A DNA stretch of 64,000 nucleotides from NCBI RefSeq assembly GCF_001704415.2, contig NC_030811.1, positions 73,364,069 through 73,428,068 of the forward strand. Direction: 5' to 3'. The notes beneath the pieces are model-generated. The model did not search any database. It saw nothing but the letters and a program-made list of their open reading frames with translations, and was not told the DNA's origin. Source of the DNA: Capra hircus (lineage: Eukaryota; Chordata; Mammalia; Artiodactyla; Bovidae). Of this stretch, positions 44,241 to 55,591 are shown in pieces (the stretch's first letter is position 1; each line of letters starts with the position of its first letter). A program made the translations under genes and the position numbers.

Positions 44241-44685
44241 TTGCTCCATCTACAGCCTTCCCACCTCAGCTGATAGCCACTTCACTCTTCTAGTTGCTGT
44301 AGATAAAATCACTGCTGTCATCCTCTGCTCTTCTCTTTTTCTTTCACCCAACACCCAAGTCCACCGGGAAACACTGCTTAGGGTTTTACCTCCCTTAGGG
44401 TTAGGTCCAGAACCAACCATCCACTTCTCCCACCTCCACTTCTGCTGCCCTCACCTGAGCCACCGTCACCCAGGTTACTACAAAAACCAGACATTCAGAG
44501 CATGGCACTCCTCTGCTCAAGACCTTGCACTAGCTTCCACGTCACCCAGAGTCACCACTGGCATCCTTGTGCCACCCGCTTCCCAGTGCCAGTCTCCCAT
44601 GCCATTCTTGGCTTCATCACCTTCTATTCTGGCTCTTGTTTGCTCCTCTCCAACCACAGTGGCCTTCCTGCTCTTCTTACATCCT

Positions 44686-44961
44686 GCTGCTGCTGCTGCT
44701 AAGTCTCTTCAGTCGTGTCCGACTCTGTGTGACCTCATAGATGGCAACCCACCAGGCTTCCCCGTCCCGGGGATTCTCCAGGCAAGAACACCGGAGTGGG
44801 TTGCCATTTCCTTCTCCAACGAGTGAAAGTGAAAAGTGAAAGTGATGTCACTCAGTTGTGTCTGACTCTTAGCAACCCCATGGAATGCAGCCTACCAGGC
44901 TCCTCCGCCCATGGGATTTTCCAGGCAAGAGTACTGGAGTGGGATGCCGTTGCCTTCTCTG
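44686..44961 (-). mobile_element. Bov-A2 SINE (two Bov-A monomers)
   Basis: A '(tgc)n' tail at left and two antisense Bov-A units ('ttcagtcgtgtccgactctg' and 'tcactcagttgtgtctgact') are joined by the linker 'gtgaaagtgaaaagtgaaag'. Perfect TSD 'tcttacatcct' at 44675-44685 and 44962-44972. Confidence 0.93.
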
Positions 44962-45120
44962 TCTTACATCCTAGGTTCACCCAAATTCATGACCTTTGCA
45001 CTAACTCTTCCCTCTGCCTGGATCAAAGGCTCCTAGATTTCTTCCTGCCTTTTGATTGATTCCTTCGCCGTCTTCAAGTCTTTGTGCAAGTATTATCTTC
45101 TCAACGACATGCTTTTTAAA

Positions 45121-45580
45121 AAAAAAAAATTATTTTAAATTGAAGGGTAGTTAAAATATTGTGTTGGTTTCTGCCATATATCACCATGAATCAGCCACAG
45201 GTATACATATGTCCCTCCCTCCTGACCCTCCCTCCCACCTCCCATCCCATCCCACCCATGTAGGTTTTCACCAAGCCCCGGTTTGAGTTCCCTGAGTCAC
45301 GCAGCAAATTCCCACTGGCTGTTTTCCATGTGGTAGTGTGTGCTGCTCTCTGCATTGTCCCACCCTCTTTTTTACTGCCCCAGTGCCATGCCCATAAGTC
45401 TCTTCTCTATGTCTGCATCTCCACTGCTGCCCTGCAAATAGGCTCATCAGTGCCATCTTTCTAGATTCCACATATATGAGGTAGTATGCAGTATGTGTTT
45501 TTCTCTTTCTGACTTACTTCACCCTATGTAACAGGCTCTAGATTCATCCTCCTCATTAGCACTGACTCAAATGTCGACCT
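45121..45580 (-). mobile_element. Ruminant L1 (L1-BT-like) 3' end, 460 bp
   Basis: 'ggtagttaaaatattgtgtt', 'ccatgaatcagccacaggta', 'aaattcccactggctgtttt' and 'aggctctagattcatcctcc' match the antisense ruminant L1 3' end. TSD 'catgctttttaaa' at 45108-45120 and 45581-45593. The expected poly(T) is replaced by an A-run. Confidence 0.9.
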
Positions 45581-45667
45581 CATGCTTTTTAAAGTTCCAA
45601 CTAACCTTCCCACCAGCATTCCTAATCCCCTGTCTGCTCAAGTGAATTTTTCTGTACTACTCTTCTT

Positions 45668-45806
45668 CTGCGTGTGTGTGTGTGTTAGTCGCTCAGTCAT
45701 GTCTGACTCTTTGTGACCCCATGGACTGTAGCCCACCGGGCTCTTCTGTCCATGGAGTTCTCCAGGCAAGAATACTGGAGTGCGTTGCCATTCTCTTCTC
45801 CAGCTC
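45668..45806 (-). mobile_element. Bov-A SINE monomer with (TG)n tail
   Basis: 'gtgtgtgtgtgtgttagtcg' leads into 'ctcagtcatgtctgactctt' and 'ggcaagaatactggagtgcg'. A single antisense Bov-A unit. Confidence 0.9.
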
Positions 45807-46184
45807 CTCCTATATACTGTATGCTATTTGAAGTATTTATTGTTTATTCTTTGTCCCCACCCCCAGCCCGGCTAGGACATAATCTCCCTGCGGTAGGTAA
45901 GGGTCTTGTTGGTTTTGTTCACTTTTGTTTGCTGAGGGCCTGGAGCAGGGTGTAGAGTCAGAATTGAACCCAGATCCCTCTGGCTCCAAGACCTCCTGTC
46001 TTCAGTCTGTGAAAGACCACTTCCAACTACACAAGGATGGCTCCTTTAGACACTCATTCATTCTCCCTCTCCCATCTATTGCTATCATCCTCAGGGACTT
46101 CACTACCTCTGTAAGCCCGTTTGCCTAACATAGAAAGTTTGAAGTGTTACAGAAATAATGCCATGTTTATTATGTTCATATCAG

Positions 46185-46338
46185 GTGAGCTTGGGTACCT
46201 TATTTCACCCCCTGTGCATCAGAAAGAGATCTCAGTGATACTGTAGTTCACAGGAGTTTTGTAAAGATTACGTGAGTTAATATATGTAAGTACTTGCCAT
46301 GCAAACTGTGAGTACTGTGTCAGCGTTATTGTAAGAAT
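46185..46338 (+). mobile_element. MIR SINE fragment
   Basis: 'gtgagcttgggtaccttatt', 'aagattacgtgagttaatat' and 'gtactgtgtcagcgttattg' are in sense MIR order. Confidence 0.65.
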
Positions 46339-46339
46339 G

Positions 46340-46665
46340 TAATATGTTTGAGCCTTGAGGACATTATGCTAAGTGAAATAAACCACAGAAGGACACACAC
46401 TGCATGATTCCACTCCTGGGAGGTATGTAATGTAGTCAAACTCTTAGAAACAGAGAGTAACATGATGTTTGCCAGGGGCTGGACCGGGAGGAAATAGCCA
46501 GTTGCCATTCAGTGGGTATAGAGTTTCAGTCCTGCAAGATAAAAAAGTTCTAGAGGTCAGCTGTACAATATTGTGCTTATTGTTAACGGCACTGTATACA
46601 TAAAAATTTGTTGAGAGTAGGTCTCATGTAATTCACTGATTTGGTCACAATAAAAAGAACAAGTC
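46340..46665 (+). mobile_element. L1 3' end in sense orientation
   Basis: 'ttgaggacattatgctaagt', 'cacacactgcatgattccac', 'gccaggggctggaccgggag' and a tail 'gtcacaataaaaagaac' match a sense old L1 3' end. Confidence 0.75.
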
Positions 46666-47914
46666 ATTAGTCACTAACCCACTCTTCATTTTATTGAATT
46701 TTCTCCAGGTTAAGGAAGACCTCCCGGCTTGTTTATGGCAGGTGGGACAAAAATCCAGCCTCTGACTGTCTGAGTCTTTGTCCCACCCAAAGTTAGGCAT
46801 CAACCCTATCTGTCAAATCCCAGCAGATTAATGGGCCATGCTCTACGGTCCACACCCTCTTGGGAGAAAATGCCTCACATTAGCACCAAAAAGTTCTATG
46901 CCCCATAGATTGGGCAATGAGAAATAAATAATCCAGTCAGTGATGTTCTTGATGGGTGGCTAGGGCTTCACAAACAGGAGGAGTAAACAAAAGAACCATC
47001 TTTGTTTCAAGCATCATTAGAACTAGCAAAGCCTCAAAGTCATTTTTCAAATTGGTGGGCGGCCCCCAGCATCTGTCCCCACCTGGAAGGGACACTTGGT
47101 CTATAGAAGCAGCAAAAATAACTGCATCTTCCATGACGCTTTGGTAGAAGTTCCCGTCCTAATTAATTCTTACCTCCTCCTTCCTTTATAAATATGCCTG
47201 GGCAAAGTGACATCCTAGCATTTCTGTTTTTGTTTTTTGTTTTTCTCTTCTTAACAAGGAATTCTCTCTTCTCGTGCATTTTAGGTGCTGATTTTCTCAT
47301 GTCCTAGAGATGCTTCTAATTAGTCCATGCTTCCTCCCCATAATAGTTTACCACTGGAGTGGGTTCAGACTGGAGGAGGGAGTGATTTGATCTCCTTATC
47401 AAAGTGTCAGTGATCAGGTTAGCTTTCTTAGCTACTCATTCATTTTTATGCCTCTCCAGAAACAAACAGCAGGCTCCTTGCTAAGCGGAGCTGGAGATGA
47501 TGGGGTTTTGCAGAGTCTCCCAAAAGAGCTCCTCCAGTTCCTTTTGATGAAATGCTGTCTCGAAGCCTTTGCAATAGCGCTCACCAAAGAGATGATCTCC
47601 TTTTTTTTTTTTTCTCATCGGTGGAAAAACACTAGGCTGGGAACTGTATGGCAGAAGCATGCTACCCTGTCACCTTGTCCCCAGATAACCTGGCACCTGC
47701 CAGGAGCTGCCTGCTGATTGGGACTGGGCCCGCCATGCATCCCAGGGGGAAAGTACACAGAAAAACTGTCCCTTTTCCCACTCCCTCCACGCCAAAGGGG
47801 ATGGTGTATTCTTGAGTGGTTTTTCCATTGCTGAAGGAGTCAGCAGAGATCCTAGAATTCACCTCCACTGCTTCAGAGCTAGAAGGAGAAGCTGCTTTGG
47901 ACCTTTTTTCAGGA
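46666..47914. other. Repeat-free 1.2 kb, possible conserved non-coding DNA
   Basis: No interspersed repeat recognised. Motif pairs of interest are a forkhead-like TAAACA (46984-46989) near a SOX-like CTTTGTTT (47000-47007). T13 at 47601-47613. No ORF with features. The motif evidence is weak. Confidence 0.35.
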
Positions 47915-47917
47915 CTT

Positions 47918-48345
47918 GTATCAGTCAGCTTTTGCTGTGGAACAAACTGCCCTAAAACTTGATAGCTTAAGAAAATAAACATCATTTATCATGATTCTGT
48001 GGGTCAAAAGGGTGCTTCTCCTGGTGTGGACAGCTCAGCTAGGGCTAGATGGCCTAGGGTGGCCTCACTCACTTGTCTGGTGGTAGGGTGGTGGGTTGAT
48101 CTAGAGCAGCCTAGATGGGACTAGCTTATCCTGTTCTTTTCTTCAAGTGAGGTGTCGGGGTTCCAAAGAGCAGCAGGAGAGGGCAGACGACCCCCAGTGC
48201 ACAAGTGCTGTATCTCTGTGTGTCATGTTTCCGTTGTCTCCTTGGCCAAGGCAAGTTGTATGACCAACTCCAGAATCAAGGTGAGAGGTGAATGCCCGGG
48301 GGCATGGATCTGCAGGAGAATAAACCCACTGGGGATCATTCCTGC
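47918..48345 (-). mobile_element. MLT1-type MaLR LTR
   Basis: 'ggaacaaactgccctaaaac', 'atcatgattctgtgggtcaa', 'cctcactcacttgtctggtg' and 'agttgtatgaccaactccag' are in antisense MLT1 order. Confidence 0.7.
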
Positions 48346-48464
48346 AAGGATCTGCCCCAAGAGTGGCCCATCAAAGGGGTGTCCTTTTCTGTCCCTGTAT
48401 GGAGTGTGCAGGATTGGTGTGGGGCGGCTGTTTCGAGGAAGATGTGAATGGAGGTGTATAGCGG

Positions 48465-48498
48465 AGTTTGACCCATTAGTCAGTTTGACCCATTCTGA
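48465..48498. repeat. 17-bp tandem duplication
   Basis: 'agtttgacccatt' at 48465-48477 and 48482-48494. Confidence 0.9.
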
Positions 48499-48665
48499 CT
48501 ATAGGCTGGTGGTGACTTCACTTCTCAAAGGCTCAGTTTCTTCACCAATAAACTGGGCCTGAATGAGCCCTCTTCACCAGCTCCTTCAGAAGACTGAGGC
48601 AGTCTATGAAGTAGCACAGTGTCTGGCATACAGTTGGCATCTGGTGCTAGCTGCTATCACTGAGA
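48499..48665 (+). mobile_element. MIR SINE
   Basis: 'ggctcagtttcttcaccaat' and 'agcacagtgtctggcataca' are the sense MIR core and tail. Confidence 0.65.
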
Positions 48666-48929
48666 GAAGTTTGGGGTACTCATGGTGGCAGGTTGGGCAG
48701 AGAGGGGGTGAGCCTTCCCATAAACAGGAGGCGTGGCTGGGTGGTTAACTGTAGGAGGCCAGTTGAAGACCATGGAAGGATGCAGAAGGTTCTCCTTGCC
48801 TCTTGCAGACTCAAGCTGTATCCAAATATGTGTGGTTTAAAATGAAAACAAGCCTATCACCCTTGCTTGGTTGATCACGTCCCAGCAGTGGTCACTTGGC
48901 TTCCACACCCCACCTTGTGCCCAAAATAG

Positions 48930-49260
48930 CTTTTGGTTCTCACTATCAGAGGCATCAGACACTTTGCGCATTTTCTTACTTGAGATCTCCATGCACTGGA
49001 CTCCGTTGCCTACATCCTCAGTGTCTTGTCATGGCTCACCACCTTCCCCTCTGAGCATCCCTTCTCAGCATCCTTCACCAGCTACTTCCCCTCTTCTTTT
49101 CCTGGTCAGTGTTCTCTAGGGTCCATCTTTAGTCCTGCTGTGAGCAGCAGCATTTCACATGCTGACCCCCACCATGTCCCCTTGTATCTACATGCTCATG
49201 ATTGTCTTAGTCTTTCTGTGGCCCCATCTTGTCTACTAACCTGCCAGTCAGTTGCTCAAA
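48930..49260 (+). mobile_element. L2 ORF-region fragment
   Basis: 'cagtgttctctagggtccat', 'ttgtatctacatgctcatga' and neighbouring blocks follow the sense L2 ORF around its RT motif. Frames are broken. Confidence 0.45.
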
Positions 49261-49307
49261 CACAATAGGTTACAAAATAAATATAACTGCCCCATCTGTC
49301 TTCATCC

Positions 49308-49640
49308 TTCAGGCTGCCAGACAAAATACCATAGACTGAGTGTCTCAAACAGCAGAAATATATTTCTCACAGTTCCAGAGGCTGGAAGTCCAAGATCAGA
49401 GTGTCAGCGTGGTTGGAGCAAGGCACTCTTCCTGGCTTGCAGACAGAGAGCAAGTCCTGCTGTCTCTTCCTCTTCTTATAAGGGCACTAATCCTGTCACA
49501 AGGGCCCCATCCTCATGACCTTATCTAAACCTAATTATCTTCCAAAAGCCACATCCCTAAATACCATCACATGGAGAGAGGTTAGGCCTTCAGTATGTGA
49601 ATTTGGGGGGACATCATTCGGTCCACATCACCATGCATAC
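49308..49640 (-). mobile_element. MaLR-type LTR (MST/MLT1-like)
   Basis: 'aaaataccatagactgagtg', 'ttctcacagttccagaggct', 'cttataagggcactaatcct' and 'tgtgaatttggggggacatc' are in antisense order. No internal genes. Confidence 0.7.
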
Positions 49641-49734
49641 ATGCCCTCCTGCTGTATTTTTGTTTTTAAAAACAAATAGAGTAGTTTTATTGTATTAATA
49701 ATATGAATTGACTTGTGTATTGTAGCATTATTGT

Positions 49735-50006
49735 TTGTTTTTTGGCCGTGCTGGGTCTTAATTGCTGTGCACGGGCTTTCTCCATTTGTGGCGAGCAGGG
49801 GCTACTTCCAGTTGTGGTGCACAGGCTTCTCGTTGTGGTGGCCCTCTCGTTGCAGAGCATGGGCTCCAGGTTGTATGGGCTTAAGTAGTTCTGGGGCATG
49901 GGCTTAGTTACTCCACGGTATGTAGAGTCTTCCCGGTCCAGGGATTAAACTCATGTCCCCTGCACTGGTAAGCAGATTCTTAACCACTGGACCACCAGGG
50001 AAGTCC
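49735..50006 (-). mobile_element. CHR-type SINE (long form)
   Basis: 'ttttggccgtgctgggtctt', 'tccagttgtggtgcacaggc', 'ccagggattaaactcatgtc' and 'taaccactggaccaccaggg'. Confidence 0.9.
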
Positions 50007-50299
50007 CCTCCTTTTATATTCTTATCCACTTTCCCCTCTTCCCAGTATTGCAGGCCAGAAAGCTGCAGGTCATTTCCACAGTGGGTCAGTGCTAACTACC
50101 TCCTGGGTCCTTCATCCTCTCTCTCCCTGCAGCCACTGCCCCCAGGTCAGATACCAGCACCCTCCTCAAAGCAGCCTCCTCACCTGCAGGCTTGCTCCAG
50201 CAAGCTCAGTGTTACCTCCAGAACACCCACTCCATCTCTGCTCTCCACACTCTTCTCACACATATACACATACAGGAAGGTCTGACCTCCCCACCTCTG

Positions 50300-50706
50300 T
50301 GGCCCCATCTCCTGCCCTTCTCCCTGGCATCCTCGTCTTTGCCACCCTCACTGACCTGAGTTTCCCTGAACAAGCCACGCCCTCTCACTCCTCTGCTTCC
50401 CCTCTCCCTGGGGTGCTCATCTACCCTAGCCTGCCTGGGCACTCCTGCTCATCTGTCAGGACCCACCTCTGTTGTCATCCCGAGAAGCCCCCATCCCCAC
50501 CTCCACGCTCCACCCCCGCTGCAGCCCAGCTCGCCTTCCTTTGTACTCTGTACATGCCTGTTCACCATGTGTCATAGTGAATCATCGGCCAGCTTCCCTT
50601 CATGACTAGGCGCTGCTTGAGGGCAGGAAGTCATTCATTTCTCTGAATCCCTGTGCCTGGCATTTAGTAATGGCAAGAAATAAATGTTGAATGAATCAAT
50701 GAATGG
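50300..50706 (+). mobile_element. L2 3' end
   Basis: 'cactcctgctcatctgtcag', 'gctgcttgagggcaggaagt', 'tgtgcctggcatttagtaat' and the end 'gttgaatgaatcaatgaatg' are the sense L2 3' terminus. Confidence 0.75.
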
Positions 50707-51254
50707 TATGTGAGTTGATGAGGGCAGTTGTTTTAGGTGGGCCCAACAGTCTCCTCTTTCCTATATTGAGCCACCACAGGTGCCATCAGCTTCCAGCATA
50801 CACACAGGAGGTATGGTGTCCCCCTTCCTGTCTCCAGCACCAGGGGCCCCTGCCAAGATCTTCTCTGCCCACCGAAACCACCCTCTGAAAGCAGCCTCGG
50901 CCCGAGTTCACTGCTCCCTCCCCCAGCTCCCTTTACCCTTTCTGCCTGTTCTGCTTGGTTCTCACATCACTTCATGCTGTCCTATTCTCTAATTGTCTGG
51001 CACGGCTTAGCCCTTTATTATACCAGTACATTCTACTGTCTGGCTCATTCATTGTTTTGAGAGCATACATTGTCCTAGCTGCACCCTCGTGTGGACGGTA
51101 CTTCTTCAGACTAAATCAGTCTCTGGACATGTGCTAATTGCTGCTCCACAGGTCTTTGCTTATAACCCACCTGTTCCTGTCATTTCCATGCTGGTCTCCT
51201 TTCCTTCTAGTCACCGTCCTCTTTGCAAAGGCAGAAATGCCTAAGAGGGAAGAG
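50707..51254. other. Unique sequence
   Basis: Nothing firmly recognised. Confidence 0.35.
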
Positions 51255-51478
51255 TTAGCAGACCCACGTTCACATGTCAGCTCCACCATTTCCAAGCTGT
51301 GAGCCTGGCAGCAAATAGCTTCCCCTCTTTGAGCTTCTGTTTCCTTATCTAGACAATGGAGAGACCATCGCCCCTGCAGGGCTACTGTGAGAATTAAATG
51401 AAACAATCAGTGTAAAGCACTTAGCGCATTGCCTAGCAGGGAATAAATAAATAATAGTAAATGTTGGCTGCTGTGATG
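51255..51478 (+). mobile_element. MIR SINE
   Basis: 'cagctccaccatttccaagc', 'gtttccttatctagacaatg', 'gagaattaaatgaaacaatc' and 'gcattgcctagcagggaata' are in sense MIR order. Confidence 0.82.
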
Positions 51479-52377
51479 GATGTTGTTTTCAATATTATTT
51501 TATCAGTAAATCTTTCCCTGAAGATTCTAGCATAGCCCAGACCCTGACCGGCACATGGTGCAGCAGGTTAGCATGCTGATGGTTTCATAGGGCTGTCCTG
51601 GAATTTCTACCCCTTACTCATTGGAATGGGAGGCTCATTTCCTCTGGAAATGAGGAGGGAGTGGGGGCAATTCCACTCCTCGCCAACAAGGACTCCCCTC
51701 TTCTCTGAATTTAGCACTGTCCTGCATCTTGTCTTGGTACAAGATGGGTGTGCTGGCTCTTTACTCAGACACGCAACCGCCTGGGACAGCCAGGCACAGG
51801 AGGGCCCCCACCCCCTTCATCAGGCTTTTGTCGATAAGGCAGCCAGGCCCTTCCTGGCCGTTCACATCAGGGGTTTACGGTTGCCTTTTCCTGGTTTTGA
51901 GTTGGCTCTTGCTTGTCTTGAAGGGCTTTTCCTGGCATATTCATGAGGGGAAGGCAGCCTGGGGACCTGACAGGGCATCCAGGGGCTTCATGAGGCTGAG
52001 GCCACACCTGTCCAGTCCCAGAGGCGTGGTGGGACGCAGGTGCCCTGGCTGAGGGCTGCCTTATTCCTCCTCATCTTCCTTTAACCCCCGGAGTTCTGGA
52101 TAAGGGCGGGGCTGACACCCAAAAAGGGTAACACCCGTCCCTCGGCTGTGGTGGTTCCTTCCTGAGCTGCCTTCTGTGGTTGGCTGGTGGCCACTCAGCT
52201 GGGCCAGAGAGGGTACAATATTCAGGTATCTTCTCTTTTTGCTAGAGAGGCAAGTCAGCAGACAATTCTCACCCCTAGGCTTTCCCTTCCCCCTCTCAGC
52301 TCATAACTGATGCAAGTGTATAAGAGTATAGGCTGTTTTATGGGATGTAACCTTTGGGGAAGTCTCGCCCAGGACGG
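51479..52377. other. Unique GC-richer sequence
   Basis: The ORFs at 51626-51946 and 51729-52052 overlap in different frames; no domain recognised. Likely non-coding. Confidence 0.4.
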
Positions 52378-52512
52378 GGTTGAACAGTTACATCAGAATC
52401 ACCTGCGAAGCTTTATTCCAAAATACAGATTCCTGGGACTCCTAGAATTTCTAATTCAGTCTGGCTTTATGCCAGGAATGTACCTTAAAATCTGAGAGAT
52501 TCTGCCATTCAC
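52378..52512 (+). mobile_element. MER5A-like hAT DNA transposon fragment
   Basis: 'acatcagaatcacctgcgaa' and 'ttcctgggactcctagaatt', followed by 'tctaattcagtctggc', match a MER5-type MITE. The right half is lost. Non-autonomous. Confidence 0.65.
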
Positions 52513-54305
52513 CGAGATGTAAAACCACATACCTGGTCCCACCGTATGACTGGCTGAGGCAGGAGCTGGGGGCACTCTGGGGACCTAGAGAGGTCTCATG
52601 CAATGATGAGCTAGTAATGGAGGTCTGGAGCCCCTGATACTGCTTGAGCCCTGCCATCTTCTTAGCAGTAGTCAGAGCCTGGGCTGGATGGGCTCAGGGT
52701 CACTGGGGTGACAGCCTGCACTGGGACACTGACTTAGGGGCCCCAGTAGGCCATGGTGTTGGGGAAGGTAAGGAAGGAGCCAAAGCAGAGAAGAGAGGCT
52801 GTTCTGCCATTCCTGGAAAAGGCCTGCAGTTTGAATGCATGTACACCTTCACCTCTCCATCAGCCCCATCCCTGGCCACCTGGGACAATGTCCGGGGCAC
52901 CTCTACAACCCACCATTGCTGGTAGTGTGTGACCTGCACTGGGGTCTGGTTAAGGGTCCACGTGGAAGTTGGCTGGACGGTAGCCCAACTGGGTCAATTT
53001 GACTCAAAAGCAGAGTTGGGACAAGGTCTAAGTTTACCAAGCCCTGGTACACTGAGCACATCATCTTCTGATCCGAGTGTTTGGCCCTTCTGGAAAGATG
53101 AGATTGTCTCAAAAGCCTTGGCTCTGCCCCGGAAGTTTACACTAGGAAGCCTCTAGAACTGCAGGCACAAGCCCCATGGAAACAGGCTGTGCATCTAGAT
53201 CGAAAGCAGCACTTAAACCAGAGCTCTGTGAGCTCATTTAAAACAGAGCTCGGTGAGCTCTCGACAGTCCTGGGAGGGGCAGGCTGTGCTGGGTGCTGGA
53301 GGGAGCCTTCTTTCACCAGGAATTAAGGACCCAGAGCCGCAGGCCCTTTGAGAAAGCATCCTCCTAAAACTGCTCTCCCTGGCATTTGTGACAGGGAGGC
53401 TGGTCACAGGCCTGCGGGGGCTGGAGGAGAAGGCGCATGGCCACGCTGGGGCCGGTAGTGTTCCAGGAAGGCGGGATCTATTTTTTTCTGGGAAGTGAGA
53501 AGCAGTTTAATGATACTATGAAAAAGCTTCCCCAGGCATGCAGGCCTTAAGTAAATAAAAGCACAAAAATAGATTTTTTCAGACCGTGTCCTTCCAGAGC
53601 ATAGTAGGATTTCCTGAGAAATTGGATTGAGTTCTCCCTGACTCACCTGACTGCTGAGTGGAGGAATTCAGAGGGAAAATGTGTGTTTCCTGTAGCTGTA
53701 TCTGCTGAAATGGGGCCGATGGCAGGGCTTATGGCTCTCAACTGGTGATCTTTTGAAAAACAGCTGGGAGTGTCTGAATAGCAGCCTGGGGGTTGGGGCT
53801 GAAGCTTATTGAGCCACCCCTACAACTGAACCCCTACTCTCAGAATGAGAAGTAGCTTTATCACAGAACTTTTGCCCTGCCTGCATGTTGTAGATTGGTT
53901 TCCTGCAGGTATACAGAGCACTGGGCGGCCCTCAGGAAAACAGGGTGTTTTTCCAGCGGTGATGAGGGGTTGACTCTGAAGTGGCCACACCCTGACCCCA
54001 CTTCATTTGGATGTTACTACTGCAGCCTGCTGTATGGCCAGCTAACTGCTCTATGACCACAGAGTGCAAAGCATGTTTTCTTCTGGGCCAAGCTATGAGA
54101 GCTAAGACACCAAAATAGTATTAGCATTTTTCTTACATAGGTTTTCAGAAACCAGGCTTCAACTGGCCCCAAACGATTCAAGGACCTAAATATAGTGCCC
54201 TAGACCACAGTGGATAGAGTTTGGGTTCCAGCATGGAACTTTATTATGGGTGAGAACCAGTGGTGTACTGGCTTTCTGAGCAAATTCAAGAGCCCTGATT
54301 TGTAG
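52513..54305. other. Long unique stretch
   Basis: About 1.8 kb without recognised repeats, apart from the GAGCTC cluster. Short ORFs lack domains. Confidence 0.4.
53219..53260. repeat. Duplicated GAGCTC-rich motif
   Basis: 'cagagctctgtgagctc' (53219-53235) and 'cagagctcggtgagctc' (53244-53260) differ at one base. Together they place four palindromic GAGCTC hexamers within 40 bases. Confidence 0.93.
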
Positions 54306-54340
54306 ACTTTTTTTTGTGCTCAGTCGTATCTGACTCTGCC
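54306..54340 (-). mobile_element. Tiny Bov-A/BovB 3' fragment
   Basis: A T-run followed by 'gctcagtcgtatctgactct' matches the antisense 3' end shared by Bov-A and BovB; it stops at once. Confidence 0.6.
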
Positions 54341-54743
54341 ACACTATACGCTTACTATAGTGACTTTCAGACGACCAGCGTAAAGTCACTAAATGTGGAG
54401 TTGGGAAGAAAGTCACGCAGTTGGCTGCAGTCCACTACTGAACTATGTCTCTGACTCGAAGATCCAAGAAGCTTACAAGGAGAGATTCCTAAGAGGGATA
54501 CACTGGACCACATGTCAGGGGTACCACAGTGGCCCCACCCCTCTATGTACAGAAAACTCCTCCCCCTTGGCCAGCAGAACCTTTTAACCAGCAAGAGGAT
54601 CCATATTCCCCGGCTGACACTAGATTTACTGATGCCTGGCTCCATGTTAGTGGTTTCTGTGATTGAACAGTGATGGATCACATTGTTTGGATTTATCGGC
54701 TTTATCTCATCCCTTGAGGAGACTGTTAAAACTGCATCCTCCT

Positions 54744-55591
54744 TGGACTTCCCTGATGGTCCAGTGGTTAAGGCACAACCCTGCCAGTGCAGGAGCTGTT
54801 CAGTTGCCAAGTCATCTCCAGCTCTTTGAGACCTCATGAACTGCAGCATGCCAGGCTTCCCTGACCTTCACATGTCCCAGAGTCTGCTCAAACTCATGTC
54901 CATTGAATCAGTGATGCTATCCAGCCATCTCCCCCTCTTGTTGCCCCCTTCTCCTCCTGCCCTCAGTTTTTCCCAGCATCAGGGTCTTTTCCAGTGAGTC
55001 AGCTCTTTGCATCATATAGCCAAAGTATTGGAGCTTCAGTTTCAGCATCAGTCCTCCCAATGAATATTCAGGATTGATTTCCTTTAGGATTGACTGGTTT
55101 GATCTCCTTGCTGTCTGAAGGACTCTTAACAGTCTTCTCCAACACCACAGTTCAAAAGCATCAGTTCTTTGGCGCTTAGCCTTCTTTATACCCCAACTCT
55201 CATATCCATACATGACTACTGGAAAAACCATAGCTTTAACTAGATGGACCTTTGTTGGCAAAGTGATGTCTCTGCTCTTTGATATGCCGTTTACGTTTGT
55301 CATAGCTTTTTTTCTGAGGAGCAAGCATTTTAATTTCATGGTTGCAGTCACCGTCCACAGTGATTTTGGAGCCCAGGAAAATAAAATCTGCCACTGTTGG
55401 CCATTGTTTTCCCATCTATTTGCCCTGAAGTGATAGGACTGGATGCCATGATCGTAGTTTTTTGAATATTGAGTTTTAAGCCAGCTTTTTCATGCCAGTG
55501 CAGGGTACATGGGTTCAGTCCCTAGTGGGAGAACTAAGATCCCACATGCAGTAGCCAAAAGATAAATAAGTTTCTTCTTTTTTCTTTTAAG
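54744..55591 (+). mobile_element. CHR-type SINE split by BovB
   Basis: The left part (54744-54793) holds the head 'ggacttccctgatggtccag'. The right part (55493-55591) holds 'acatgggttcagtccctagt', 'aagatcccacatgcagtagc' and an A/T tail. The outer TSD 'tgcatcctcct' is perfect (54733-54743 and 55592-55602). Confidence 0.92.
54794..55492 (-). mobile_element. BovB LINE, 699 bp, inside CHR SINE
   Basis: Antisense BovB 3' region from 'agctgttcagttgccaagtc' to 'gagttttaagccagcttttt'. Inner TSD 'tgccagtgcagg' at 54782-54793 and 55493-55504 is perfect and lies in CHR sequence. The minus frame at 54917-55351 keeps a C-terminal ORF remnant ('VMYGYESWGIKKAKRQR'). Confidence 0.93.

Larger units (their letters stand above)
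44248..45952 (+). mobile_element. L2 LINE, split by three ruminant insertions
   Basis: Sense L2 ORF and 3' blocks remain in order: 'gcactcctctgctcaagacc', 'ccttcctgctcttcttacat' (then Bov-A2), 'tcccagtctgcctggatc'-type sequence near 45.0 kb, 'ttcaagtctttgtgcaagta' (then L1), 'tgctcaagtgaatttttctg' (then Bov-A), and 'ggctaggacataatctccct'. About 0.83 kb of L2 remains after removing the insertions. Confidence 0.7.
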
